Shown here in pieces: positions 45,922 through 54,295 of a stretch of 64,000 bases of DNA; position 1 is the stretch's first letter; every line of letters starts with the position of its first letter. Origin of the DNA: an uncultured Collinsella sp. Its GTDB lineage: Bacteria; Actinomycetota; Coriobacteriia; Coriobacteriales; Coriobacteriaceae. Where the stretch lies: NCBI GenBank assembly GCA_958407995.1, contig CATYJU010000006.1, positions 1-64,000 of the forward strand, read 5' to 3'. The notes below the pieces were generated by a model. The model ran no database searches. It was not told the DNA's origin and worked only from the letters and a program-made list of their open reading frames with translations. A program made the position numbers and the translations under genes.

Positions 45922-46899
45922 ATGTACCAAACGCGTAAGATCGGTGTGGTCGGCCAGGGCCACGTAGGAGCACATGTTGCCAACAGTCTGCTCATGCAGG
46001 GCATTGCCGATGAGCTGTACCTGTGCGATATCAACGAGGCCAAGGTGACGTCCGAGGTCCAGGACCTGCGCGACTCCCTTTCGTTTGTCCCGTACAACAC
46101 CAAGATCGTCAACTGCTACGACCACTACGAGGAGCTTGCCTGCTGCGACGTCATCGTCAACGCCGCCGGCAAGGTCGCGCTGGCCGCCGGCAACCGCGAC
46201 GGCGAGCTGTTCTTTACCACCGACGCCGCCCGCACCTTTGCCAAGCGCATCGTCGACGCCGGCTTTGACGGCATCTTCGTGAGCATCTCCAACCCCTGCG
46301 ACGTCGTGTGCACCGAGCTGTGGCACCTGACCGGCTACGATCCCAAGAAGATCATCGGCTCGGGCTGCGGCCTGGACTCCGCCCGCCTGCGCACCGAGAT
46401 CTCCAAGAAGGTCGGCGTGAGCCCCAAGTCCATCGACGCCTACATGATCGGCGAGCACGGCTTTAGCCAGTTGGCCGCCTTTAAGGCCGCAACCATCGCC
46501 GGCAAGAGCCTTAACGAGCTTCAGGCCGAGAACCCCGACAAGTACGCCTTTGACCACATGGAGATCGAGGAGCTCGCGCGCAAGGGCGGCTACGTAACCT
46601 ACCAGGGCAAACAGTGCACCGAGTACGCCGTCGCCAACTCCGCCGCGCGCGTTTGCGCCGCCGTGCTGCATAACGAGCACGCCGTGCTTTCCGCCTCCAC
46701 GCTCATGACCGGCCAGTATGGCGAGGAGGGCATCTTCACCTCCCTGCCGTGCGCGATCGGTGCCGAGGGCGTCGAGGAGGTCTACACGCTGGACCTGTCC
46801 GAGCACGAGCTCGAGGGCTTCCACAAGAGCTGCCAGCACATCCGCGACAACATCGCCCAGCTCGACTGGTGGGACGCCGAGGCCTACGACGCAAAGTAG
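45922..46899 (+). CDS. L-lactate/L-2-hydroxyisocaproate dehydrogenase family protein
   Basis: A 325-residue NAD-dependent L-2-hydroxyacid dehydrogenase; ATG at 45922 with AAAGGAT upstream. The Rossmann motif is GVVGQGHVGAHVANSL. The catalytic His is in GEHGFSQLAAF, where true L-LDH has GEHGD, and the SISNPCDVV segment is conserved. The altered loop (AAGKVALAAGNRDGEL) and GEHG-x-SQ resemble L-2-hydroxyisocaproate dehydrogenases, which reduce branched 2-oxo acids. Lactate as substrate remains possible. Confidence 0.82.
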   Translation: MYQTRKIGVVGQGHVGAHVANSLLMQGIADELYLCDINEAKVTSEVQDLRDSLSFVPYNTKIVNCYDHYEELACCDVIVNAAGKVALAAGNRDGELFFTTDAARTFAKRIVDAGFDGIFVSISNPCDVVCTELWHLTGYDPKKIIGSGCGLDSARLRTEISKKVGVSPKSIDAYMIGEHGFSQLAAFKAATIAGKSLNELQAENPDKYAFDHMEIEELARKGGYVTYQGKQCTEYAVANSAARVCAAVLHNEHAVLSASTLMTGQYGEEGIFTSLPCAIGAEGVEEVYTLDLSEHELEGFHKSCQHIRDNIAQLDWWDAEAYDAK

Positions 46900-46941
46900 G
46901 CCGCTGGCTACCGCAACCTTGCGAATCTATGCGCGATACTA

Positions 46942-46982
46942 AGCGGGCCGCGCCGGAAATCCCCGGCGCGGCCCGCTTTTTG
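46942..46982 (+). terminator. Terminator of the hydroxyacid dehydrogenase gene
   Basis: A 15-bp stem AGCGGGCCGCGCCGG/CCGGCGCGGCCCGCT with loop AAATCC, then TTTTT. Confidence 0.93.
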
Positions 46983-47030
46983 ACTCATGTGGCCCGCTTG
47001 CGAATCGAAGGTTAATGCTTTTCCCGTTAC

Positions 47031-47999
47031 CTAGTACTGCTCGATGCCCATGTAGCGACGAACCTCGGGGCTGTGGTCAAACACCTTGCCGCGGGCGGCG
47101 CGCAGCTCGCAGCTCATGTTGTAGAAGAAGATCGGCTCCAAGTACGAACGCACGCTGGCGGGCACGTCGCCCACGCCGTACTCGAGCGCGTCGAGCACCA
47201 TGATCGTATCGGTGTGCGTGTTGAGGAACGCAAGAGCGCGCTCCTCCATGGGGCGGCACTCGCCCGATCCGAGCTGCACAAAGTAGAACACGCCGGGCTC
47301 GGTGGCTTCGAACGGGCCATGGAAGTACTCGCCGGAGTGGATGTAGCAGCAGTGCTGCCACTGCATCTCCATGAGCGAGCAGATTGCCATGGCGTAGGTC
47401 TGGCTAAAGTTGGGGCCGGAGCCCAGGATGTAGAAGAACTTGTGCTGCTGGCAGAGCTCGGCAAAACGGGCACCTAGCTCGGCGTTGACCTTCTCGCGCG
47501 CGGCGGGCAGCAGCGCATCCATCTGCTTAAGGCCTTCGTACATGTCGGCGAGCGCTTCGTAGCCCTCCTGCTGGTCGAGCAGTTCGGCGGCGATCAGAGC
47601 GCCGATGCCCTGCGGCACCTCGGCCTGCAACACGCCCTCGCCCCACGGATAGACCCAGGTGGTCCACTTGCCGTTGTCGATCTTTGAGCCCTCGCAGTCG
47701 GTAAGGGCAATGACCTCGGCGCCGGCAGCCAACGCCATCTCGCAGCCGTCGACGACCTCTTGCGTGTTACCGCTGTGGCTGCAGGCGATGACGAGTGACT
47801 TCTCGCCAAGACTCTTGGGAGTCATCAGGCAAAACTCGCGCGCCGTGTAGACCGTCGAGGTAAACGTGGTGGCCTCGCGCTTGAGCAGTTCGTTGGCCGG
47901 CATCAGGTCGATCATCGAACCACCGCAGGCGATCCAAAAGACGTTCTCGACCTTGCCCTTGCGCTCGATAATTTCCTGAATCAGATCATGTGCGTTCAT
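47031..47999 (-). CDS. FrlB-like SIS-domain sugar-phosphate deglycase (paralogue 1)
   Basis: A 322-residue protein of two SIS domains. FWIACGGSMIDLMPAN (phosphosugar-binding start) and ACSHSGNTQEVV belong to SIS1. YILGSGPNFSQTYAM and the substrate-loop HSGEYFHGPFEATE belong to SIS2. The C-terminus PEVRRYMGIEQY matches the R-R-Y-M end of the two paralogues. Family members such as FrlB and GfrE/F split fructosamine-6-phosphates to glucose-6-phosphate and amine. It follows its own GntR gene, with two copies of a 17-bp operator between them. Confidence 0.75.
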   Translation of the reverse strand: MNAHDLIQEIIERKGKVENVFWIACGGSMIDLMPANELLKREATTFTSTVYTAREFCLMTPKSLGEKSLVIACSHSGNTQEVVDGCEMALAAGAEVIALTDCEGSKIDNGKWTTWVYPWGEGVLQAEVPQGIGALIAAELLDQQEGYEALADMYEGLKQMDALLPAAREKVNAELGARFAELCQQHKFFYILGSGPNFSQTYAMAICSLMEMQWQHCCYIHSGEYFHGPFEATEPGVFYFVQLGSGECRPMEERALAFLNTHTDTIMVLDALEYGVGDVPASVRSYLEPIFFYNMSCELRAARGKVFDHSPEVRRYMGIEQY

Positions 48000-48055
48000 G
48001 CTGATGCCCCTCCTTGTGTGGCGGCTTTTGGCGACGGCTGCTCGTACCTGCTGTC

Positions 48056-48134
48056 GTTCTATGTTGTTCTATATATACCACGCATGCAGCCACGGTGGAA
48101 GCCATTGCGATAAATTTGTTCCATGTTGTTCTAT
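48056..48134 (-). promoter_or_regulatory. Promoter and twin operators of deglycase 1
   Basis: GTTCYATGTTGTTCTAT occurs at 48056-48072 and 48118-48134 (one mismatch). On the minus strand TTCCAC (48095-48100) and TATATA (48072-48077) are 17 bp apart, so the first operator touches the -10 and the start point. Confidence 0.6.
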
Positions 48135-48143
48135 TCGTGAACG

Positions 48144-48899
48144 TTAGATGTCGAACACGTAGCGCGAGCCCACGATCTTTTGACGACCGAGCAGCAGGGG
48201 CCGCTCGTCCTCATCGGTAAAGTATGCCTCCATATAGAAGAGCGGCTCGCCGACCGGCACCTCCAGCAGCGGGGCCGCCTGAGCATCGGCAAGCGCAATC
48301 TCCACGGTGCAGGGGTCGGACTTGAGCGGCGCGCGGCCCGAATGCTCGGCAACGAGCGCAAAGATTGAGTTATCGGTGAGGTCCTCATCGGCCAACGTCT
48401 GCAGGTAGGGATGGTCGGCAAGCACAAAGGCGTTGTTCTCGAGCATGACGGGCACGCCATCTGCCGTGCGCACGCGCTCGACCACGATGAGCTCGCAGCC
48501 GGGCTCCACGCCAAAAAATGCCGCGTCCTCACGCGTCGCCGCAACCACCGTGCGCGACACCAGGCGCGCTCCGGCCACCATGTCGTTGGCGGCACAACCC
48601 TCGGTGAAACTCTGGACGTCGCCCTTCTGGCGAATCTTGCGTTTGAGCTTGGGAGCGCACACAAAGGTGCCCCTCCCCTGCTGGCGGTTGAGGTAGCCCG
48701 CGCGCGACAGCTCCTCGATGGCACGGCGCACGGTGATGCGCCCCACGCCGTAAGACTTCGCGAGCTCCATCTCGGAAGGAATGCGCGAGCCGGCCGCGTA
48801 CACGCCGCGTGCGATCTCGCCCTTTAGGTCGTCCATGACCTGCTGGTATAGCGGCACGGCGGGCACGTCAGTACGGTCGGTCTTGTTATCGGTCGCCAT
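48144..48899 (-). CDS. GntR family regulator with UTRA domain (regulator 1)
   Basis: A 251-residue protein. The N-terminal winged helix is VPLYQQVMDDLKGEIARGVY, then RIPSEMELAKSYGVGRITVR and RQQGRGTFV. A UTRA ligand-binding domain (about 95-245) follows, ending FYMEAYFTDEDERPLLLGRQ. HutC-subfamily regulators of this type sense sugar phosphates. Its start is only 2 bp after the recQ stop, so it may be co-transcribed with recQ. It probably represses deglycase 1. Confidence 0.85.
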   Translation of the reverse strand: MATDNKTDRTDVPAVPLYQQVMDDLKGEIARGVYAAGSRIPSEMELAKSYGVGRITVRRAIEELSRAGYLNRQQGRGTFVCAPKLKRKIRQKGDVQSFTEGCAANDMVAGARLVSRTVVAATREDAAFFGVEPGCELIVVERVRTADGVPVMLENNAFVLADHPYLQTLADEDLTDNSIFALVAEHSGRAPLKSDPCTVEIALADAQAAPLLEVPVGEPLFYMEAYFTDEDERPLLLGRQKIVGSRYVFDI

Positions 48900-48901
48900 C
48901 G

Positions 48902-50884
48902 TTACGCTCCATCCCGTGCATGCTCGGATTCAAACTCTTCTATCGCCGCCATAAACTGCTCGCCAAAGGCGTCGGCCTTTTTCTCGCCGATGCCGTTGAC
49001 CTGGATAAGCTCGTCGCGCGTCTGAGGACGTAGACGGCACAGGCCGCGCAGGGCCTTGTCAGAGAAGACCATGTACGGTGCCATCTCCAGCTCGGTCGAG
49101 ATCTCCTTGCGGAGTGCCCGTAGGCGCTCAAACAGCTCGGCGTCGTCGCCCACGCGCGGTCGCTGATCCAGCTCGGCCTCCTCGTGCAGCAAATCCACCG
49201 CACGGCAGGCACGGGCCGAGGCCTTGCGCTTGGACGCGCGACGCTTAACGGTAAAGGCGAACGTCTCGTCCTCGACCTCGCCGGCACGCGGGCCCAGACC
49301 CACGACCGGATACTGGCCCTGCGAGGTGGCCAGGTAGCCCCGCCCGCACAGCTGGCCGATGATGTCCTTGATGCGCCCGACCGATTCGCTCGACAGCTCA
49401 CCGTAGCCGCGATCCTCGTCCAGATGCATCTGGCGAATGCGCTCGGTGTTGCCGCCGTGAAGCACGTCGGCGATCAGCGACTTGCCAAAGCGCATGGGGC
49501 GCGTGGCCACATATTGCACGGCGGCGCGGGCCATGTCGGTGACGTCCTCGACCTCGAACTGTGTGAGGCAGTTGCTGCAGTTGCCGCAACCCTCGGCGTC
49601 ATCCGTGGCGGTGGCGCCCGCACCAGCCGCGGCAGCATGCTCGGCCGCGGCCTCGTCGCCAAAGTAGCGCAGCATGTATTCGCGCAGACAGCCGGTGGTA
49701 TTGCAGTAGCCCTCCATCTGGCTGAGCAGGCGATAGCGGTTCTGGAGCGCCCATGCGCGCTGCTCGTCGTCGAGCGCCTCGTCGGCAGCATCGCCGCGGT
49801 CGATCAAAAAGCGGCGCATGCGAAAATCGTTGCCGTTCCACAGCAAGTGGCAGCTGGCCGGGTCGCCGTCGCGGCCGGCGCGGCCTGCCTCCTGGTAGTA
49901 GGCCTCGATGCTCTCGGGCACGTTGTTGTGAATCACGTAGCGCACGTTGGGCTTGTCGATGCCCATGCCAAAGGCGTTGGTGGCAACCATCACCTGGATA
50001 TCGTCGTCGATAAAGGCACGCTGGCTCTGGCGGCGGGCGTCGTTGCCCATGCCGGCATGGTAGCGCCCCACACGAATGCCGCTGGGGCCCAGTGCCTCGG
50101 CAAGCTCCGCGGCCAGCGCATCGACCGTCTTGCGAGTCGAGCAATACACGATGCCGCTCTCGCTCGAATGCGCGATCACATAGTCGCGCACCCACGCGGC
50201 CTTGGCCTTGTCGCCCATCTCCTCGCAACCAAAGTAGAGGTTCTTGCGATCGAAGCCCGTCACCACGGTCGCGGGGTTTTGCAGTCCGAGCATCTGCTGA
50301 ATGTCCGCGCGCACGCGCTCAGTCGCCGTAGCGGTAAAGGCCGCCACGATAGGGCGCTGCGGCAGGGAATCGATGAACTCGCGAATCTGCAGATAGGCGG
50401 GGCGGAAATCCTGGCCCCATTGGCTCACGCAGTGGGCCTCGTCAATAGCCACGAGCGGCACGCCAATGCCGGCGGAACCCGCGGCCTCCTGCGCAAAAGC
50501 TAAAAAGCGCGGCTCGAGCAGGCGCTCGGGCGCCACGTACATAAGCTGGTAGCGGCCCTCGCGCGCCCGCTTGAGCACGGTGTTTTGCTGGGCCGGGGTA
50601 AGGCTGGAGTTGAGATAGCTAGGTCGCGCACCCGCCGCGAGCAACGCACGGGTCTGGTCCTCCATAAGCGACAGCAGCGGACTCACCACAAAGGTGATGC
50701 CGGGCAGCATGAGCGCAGGCACCTGGTAGCAAATGGACTTGCCGGCGCCCGTGGGCATAACACCCAGCGCATCGCGGCCTGCAAGAATCGCATCCACCAT
50801 GCGGTCCTGCCCCGGGCGAAACGAGGTGTAGCCAAAATAGGCGCCGAGCGTGTCGAGCGCCATCTGCTGCATGCTATCGGTCAT
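48902..50884 (-). CDS. recQ: ATP-dependent DNA helicase RecQ
   Basis: A 660-residue 3'-5' helicase. Walker A is MPTGAGKSICYQVPAL, the DEAH box is VAIDEAHCVSQWG, and motif VI is the QEAGRAGRDGDPA region. A RecQ zinc-binding set (CNTTGCLREYMLRYFGD and CGNCSNCL), an RQC winged helix and a C-terminal HRDC domain (RALRKEISTELEMAPYMVFS) are present. Its location between two sugar-catabolism regulators is unusual. Confidence 0.94.
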   Translation of the reverse strand: MTDSMQQMALDTLGAYFGYTSFRPGQDRMVDAILAGRDALGVMPTGAGKSICYQVPALMLPGITFVVSPLLSLMEDQTRALLAAGARPSYLNSSLTPAQQNTVLKRAREGRYQLMYVAPERLLEPRFLAFAQEAAGSAGIGVPLVAIDEAHCVSQWGQDFRPAYLQIREFIDSLPQRPIVAAFTATATERVRADIQQMLGLQNPATVVTGFDRKNLYFGCEEMGDKAKAAWVRDYVIAHSSESGIVYCSTRKTVDALAAELAEALGPSGIRVGRYHAGMGNDARRQSQRAFIDDDIQVMVATNAFGMGIDKPNVRYVIHNNVPESIEAYYQEAGRAGRDGDPASCHLLWNGNDFRMRRFLIDRGDAADEALDDEQRAWALQNRYRLLSQMEGYCNTTGCLREYMLRYFGDEAAAEHAAAAGAGATATDDAEGCGNCSNCLTQFEVEDVTDMARAAVQYVATRPMRFGKSLIADVLHGGNTERIRQMHLDEDRGYGELSSESVGRIKDIIGQLCGRGYLATSQGQYPVVGLGPRAGEVEDETFAFTVKRRASKRKASARACRAVDLLHEEAELDQRPRVGDDAELFERLRALRKEISTELEMAPYMVFSDKALRGLCRLRPQTRDELIQVNGIGEKKADAFGEQFMAAIEEFESEHARDGA

Positions 50885-51066
50885 GGTTTCCTAACGTCCA
50901 AGTCATCTGCCGCCGATTATACGCCGCCACGCGGACCGGTGCCGCACGGCCGTCGGCCACGGGCAACGCAATCCAAAAGGAACGAGCGTGGGATTTTTGG
51001 ACACTTTCCCAACGGCTAATCTCTTGACAAGCGCGCAAACGTCGCTGGTTGAGCATAGGTCAGCGA

Positions 51067-51164
51067 AAACGCCCCTAAGCGAGCAAGGTGACGTGAAAGA
51101 GGAGGGAAGCGTACTTCGGTACGCGACCGACGATTGAACGTCAGATTGCCGCTTAGGGGCGTTT
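51067..51164 (+). repeat. Structured repeat, copy B
   Basis: Plus strand: outer stem AAACGCCCCTAAGCG-A-GCAA with TTGC-C-GCTTAGGGGCGTTT, second stem TGACGT/ACGTCA, conserved GAAAGAGGAG (51095-51104), hairpin GCGTAC-TTCG-GTACGC, conserved CGACGATTGA (51128-51137). On the minus strand the outer stem ends in TTTT and could also terminate the GntR gene at 51206. The rest of the gene-free stretch 50885-51205 shows nothing I can name. Confidence 0.78.
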
Positions 51165-51205
51165 GCAGCGTCGAGCCGTTACGCGGTTTGGTAAAACCGC
51201 GTAAC

Positions 51206-51925
51206 TTACATGACCATAACGTAGCGCGATCCCACGTAGTACTGCTTACCCATCAAAACCGGCTCGTCATCGGGACCGGTAAAGCCGGCACGCAGGTTGA
51301 GCAGCGGATCGTGCGGAGCAATGCCCAGCTCGGCCGCCTGCTCGGCGTTAGCTCGAACGGCCTCGACCGTACGGTAGCCAACCGAGACAATCGGCGTTCC
51401 GCCAACACGCTCGACCTCGGCAAAAATCGACTTGTCCTCAAGATCGGCCGTCAACAGCTCACGGTAGGCGTCAAACGGCACAAAGATGTTCTCCTCAAAG
51501 ATGGGCTCGCCGTCGGCCGTGCGCACGCGCTTGATATGCAGCAGCAGCGCATCCTTCTGCAGGCCAAAGAACTCCATCTCGTTTTGGCGCGCCGGAACGA
51601 TCTGGCGATCGATCACGTGCGCACCGGCCTTCATGCCGTTGCCGGCACACAGCGCGGTAAACGTCTGCAGCGTCGAGGCGTGAAACTGGCGGTTGATGTG
51701 CGGCGTGGAGACAAAGGTGCCGCGGCCCTGCTGCTTAACCAGGTAACCATCGGAGCACAGCTCCTCGACAGCGCGGCGCACCGTAATACGGCTCACCTCG
51801 TACTGCTCGGCTAGTTCAAGCTCGGACGGAATACGCTCCTTGGGTGCATAAACACCTTTCTCGATCGCATCCTTGATTTCGTCATAAATCTGCTGGTAAA
51901 GCGGTGCATTTTTGGGCGCAGGCAT
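51206..51925 (-). CDS. GntR family regulator with UTRA domain (regulator 2)
   Basis: A 239-residue HutC-type regulator. Winged helix: APLYQQIYDEIKDAIEKGVY, RIPSELELAEQYEVSRITVR and KQQGRGTFV. A UTRA domain follows. It is close in sequence to regulator 1 (same QQGRGTF turn and similar C-terminal FTGPDDEPVLMGKQYYVGSR). Its own leader contains TATAACGTCT at 51968, and the same decamer lies before the PTS operon, so it probably controls both. Confidence 0.85.
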   Translation of the reverse strand: MPAPKNAPLYQQIYDEIKDAIEKGVYAPKERIPSELELAEQYEVSRITVRRAVEELCSDGYLVKQQGRGTFVSTPHINRQFHASTLQTFTALCAGNGMKAGAHVIDRQIVPARQNEMEFFGLQKDALLLHIKRVRTADGEPIFEENIFVPFDAYRELLTADLEDKSIFAEVERVGGTPIVSVGYRTVEAVRANAEQAAELGIAPHDPLLNLRAGFTGPDDEPVLMGKQYYVGSRYVMVM

Positions 51926-51962
51926 ATCTGATCACTCTTATCAAAATAGCTAAATTTCTAAT

Positions 51963-51977
51963 ACGTATATAACGTCT
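51963..51977 (-). promoter_or_regulatory. Operator-like site before regulator 2
   Basis: ACGTATATAACGT is a near-palindrome, and the decamer TATAACGTCT (51968-51977) recurs exactly at 58109-58118 before the PTS genes. Confidence 0.5.
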
Positions 51978-52018
51978 AGTTTCATGTTACCTCATATTGA
52001 TAAAACGATACACCCTCC

Positions 52019-52064
52019 CTACCAAAAAGCGACAGCTTCATTTTGGTAGGTTTTATCTGGGCAA
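52019..52064. repeat. Palindromic repeat, copy 2
   Basis: The reverse complement reads CCAGATAAAACCTACCAAAA, then a GTCGC core and TTTTTGGTAG. It is the same family as the repeat at 44088 and can end the YitT transcript region. Confidence 0.62.
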
Positions 52065-52143
52065 ACGAGAGCCCTCGAAAGCAACGGGGCTTTCGGGGGG
52101 CTCGTTCGGATGGGTTGCGCAGGACCGGCAAAATGCCAATACC

Positions 52144-53151
52144 CTACTTGCCGTCGTCCTGCTGCAGGCTGTCCTGTTCGCTGAGGCGCGCCTGCCTGCT
52201 GGCCATGCGTGCGGGCTTGTCGGGATCGGGAACGGCCGTGGGCATGGGCTCGTCGACATGACCGCCCCACCAGCCGCCCACAAAGTTGAGCGTGTGGAAC
52301 ACGTTGATCACGGCGCCGGGATCAACGTCGCACACCAACTTGATAATGTCCTGGCTCTCGTAGGTCGAAACAACGGTGTTCAGCAGGTACATCTTTTCGC
52401 GGCTGTATCCGCCGACGACCTCGGCGCAGCTAATGCCGTGCTGAAAATGGTTTACGTAGGCAGTCATGACCTCGTCTGCCTTGCGCGTCGTAATCTGCAG
52501 CGTCACGCGGTCGTAGCGACGATAGAAACTGTCGATGGTCTTGGTCGAAATAAACTGGAACACGATGGAGTACGCCGCGTTGTCCCAGCCAAACATAAAG
52601 CCAAAGATCGCCAGGATAAAGCAATTGAAACCAAAGATAACGCCCCAGATGGTCTTGCCCGTGTGGTTGGAGACCCACAGCGCGATAAAGTCGGTGCCAC
52701 CGGTAGATGCACCGGACTTTAGCGCGATGGCAGCGCCCAGACCCGAGACCACGCCGCCAAAAATGATGAGCATAATCTTGTCGCCCAAAAATGGAGCGAA
52801 GTGAAAGACGTTGAGGAACAGCGACGAGAGCACGACCTGCATCATCGAGAAGATGACGAAGCGCTTGCTAATGCCGCTCCAGCATAGGAGCGCCACGGGA
52901 ATGTTGAGCGCAAGCATGCCGAGCGAGATGTCGATGTGAACGCCGCCCAGCGAGGTAACGCGATCGAGCAGGACCGCAACGCCGGTGAGGCCGCTCGGAA
53001 GCAAGTCGGCGGGCTGAATGAACGCCTGGATCAGGAATGTCTGGAGAACGGCGGAAATCGTGACCGCCACGGCAGTAATAGCGCGGCGGACGATGGTGAG
53101 GCGGCCGAGTACGAGCACTCGGTCCGTGAGCTGATCGATGGCGTTCGCCAC
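52144..53151 (-). CDS. YitT family membrane protein (DUF161/DUF2179)
   Basis: A 335-residue protein with GTG start and AAAGGAG upstream. Five to six hydrophobic helices occupy about residues 20-215, including FIQPADLLPSGLTGVAVLLD and SGASTGGTDFIALWVS, the typical YitT sequences. The C-terminal DUF2179 domain (MYLLNTVVSTYESQDIIKLV) follows. The last 50 residues are a polar extension. Function unknown in the family; transport is assumed. Confidence 0.85.
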   Translation of the reverse strand: MANAIDQLTDRVLVLGRLTIVRRAITAVAVTISAVLQTFLIQAFIQPADLLPSGLTGVAVLLDRVTSLGGVHIDISLGMLALNIPVALLCWSGISKRFVIFSMMQVVLSSLFLNVFHFAPFLGDKIMLIIFGGVVSGLGAAIALKSGASTGGTDFIALWVSNHTGKTIWGVIFGFNCFILAIFGFMFGWDNAAYSIVFQFISTKTIDSFYRRYDRVTLQITTRKADEVMTAYVNHFQHGISCAEVVGGYSREKMYLLNTVVSTYESQDIIKLVCDVDPGAVINVFHTLNFVGGWWGGHVDEPMPTAVPDPDKPARMASRQARLSEQDSLQQDDGK

Positions 53152-53289
53152 GCAGGCTCCTTTCGAAGGCAGATGTAGTTGTGGGGTATGTCCGCGATTG
53201 TAGCATGGAGCGTGCGGGGGCGCTTCAATTCACCCTCTCTCGACAACCAAAGCGGGACCAGCAACCCCACGACCAAAGGCCCAAATTAC

Positions 53290-53408
53290 AAGTGAGTAGA
53301 CTTTACGCGACCTGCAGAGCACACCCAAAACCGCCACCCCTGTGACCTGCGGTTTTACTAGAGCAGATGCGCTTTGTGCTCGTCTTGCATCAAAAAGTCT
53401 ACTCACTT
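53290..53408. repeat. 119-bp nested inverted repeat
   Basis: The outer 15-bp arms AAGTGAGTAGACTTT/AAAGTCTACTCACTT (53290-53304, 53394-53408) enclose GAGCAC/GTGCTC (53317, 53376) and AAAACCGC/GCGGTTTT (53327, 53349). All three pairs nest. No ORF. It fills most of the 53152-53505 gene-free stretch. Confidence 0.72.
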
Positions 53409-53505
53409 AGTCCGAATCGAAGCCAAACGGATCCAAATAGATGACAAATTAAGCCAATCCGCAGCAAAAGACGCGTGAATCAGTGCTTCTCGCGGCGGAT
53501 TGACG

Positions 53506-54135
53506 CTACAAAGCGGCCAAAATGTCGGTCAGATTATCGATAACGGCATCGGCTCGCGATTGATCGAGGTTGACGCCCTCGTGCGGACGCAGTGCCAGGA
53601 CGCGGGCGCCGGAGCGCTTGCCGGCCTCGATGCCCAAAGGCGAATCCTCGATAACCAGGCACTCGGTAGGCTCCACCCCCAGCGCCTCCATGGCACGCAG
53701 GTAGATCTCGGGATCGGGCTTAAACGCACTGCACTCGTGACCGCTGATGGTGTAGTCCAGCACGTCAGCGATACCGGCAATCTCCACCAGCTCGTCAATC
53801 AACTCGCGATAGGACGAGCTCGCGATGGCGCACTTCACGCCGCGCTCGTGCAGCTCACGCATCACCGGCTCCGTCTGCTCGTTGAGCAGTTCGGCATACG
53901 GAACGGGGTGGTCCGGGCTGTAGACCTGCTTGTACTCCACGCGCAGGCGCTCGCGCAGCTCAATATCGTCGGGCACCAGCGCCTCCCAAATGGCGGGCTC
54001 GTTAGACCCCGAAAGATCGGGGATCTCGTCAAAGTGGAACCCCTTCTCTTCCATAAACGCCACGCGGCGGCGGTTGTAGAACCACTCGGTATCGACCAGC
54101 ACGCCGTCCATATCAAACAGCACTGCCTTGATCAT
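53506..54135 (-). CDS. HAD family phosphatase (beta-phosphoglucomutase-like)
   Basis: A 209-residue protein; the ATG at 54135 has GGGAGGAG upstream. HAD motif I is LFDMDGVLVDTE, motif II is CAIASSSY, the lysine is in FKPDPEIYL, and motif IV is LVIEDSPLGIEAG. A small helical cap lies at about 15-85. It could be a sugar phosphatase or mutase serving the neighbouring sugar pathway. Substrate unknown. Confidence 0.82.
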   Translation of the reverse strand: MIKAVLFDMDGVLVDTEWFYNRRRVAFMEEKGFHFDEIPDLSGSNEPAIWEALVPDDIELRERLRVEYKQVYSPDHPVPYAELLNEQTEPVMRELHERGVKCAIASSSYRELIDELVEIAGIADVLDYTISGHECSAFKPDPEIYLRAMEALGVEPTECLVIEDSPLGIEAGKRSGARVLALRPHEGVNLDQSRADAVIDNLTDILAAL

Positions 54136-54149
54136 ACGCATCTCCTCCC

Positions 54150-54198
54150 ACCTGCCGAAAAGGGACAGGTTTATTTTGGTAGGTTTTATCTGGGGTTT
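54150..54198. repeat. Palindromic repeat, copy 3
   Basis: The reverse complement reads CCAGATAAAACCTACCAAAA, then TAAACCTGTCCC and TTTTCGGCAGG. It is nearly identical to the copy at 44088 but in opposite orientation. Confidence 0.65.
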
Positions 54199-54229
54199 CA
54201 TGACGCGACAGACACGCCCTCCCCAGAGC

Positions 54230-54262
54230 AAAAAAGGGGACGGGGCGCAAACCCCATCCCCT
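54230..54262 (-). terminator. Terminator of deglycase 2
   Basis: The stem AGGGGATGGGG/CCCCGTCCCCT (one mismatch) is followed on the minus strand by TTTTTT. Confidence 0.85.
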
Positions 54263-54295
54263 CTCAATCAACCCGTAAGGTCTACTTACTTGTGA

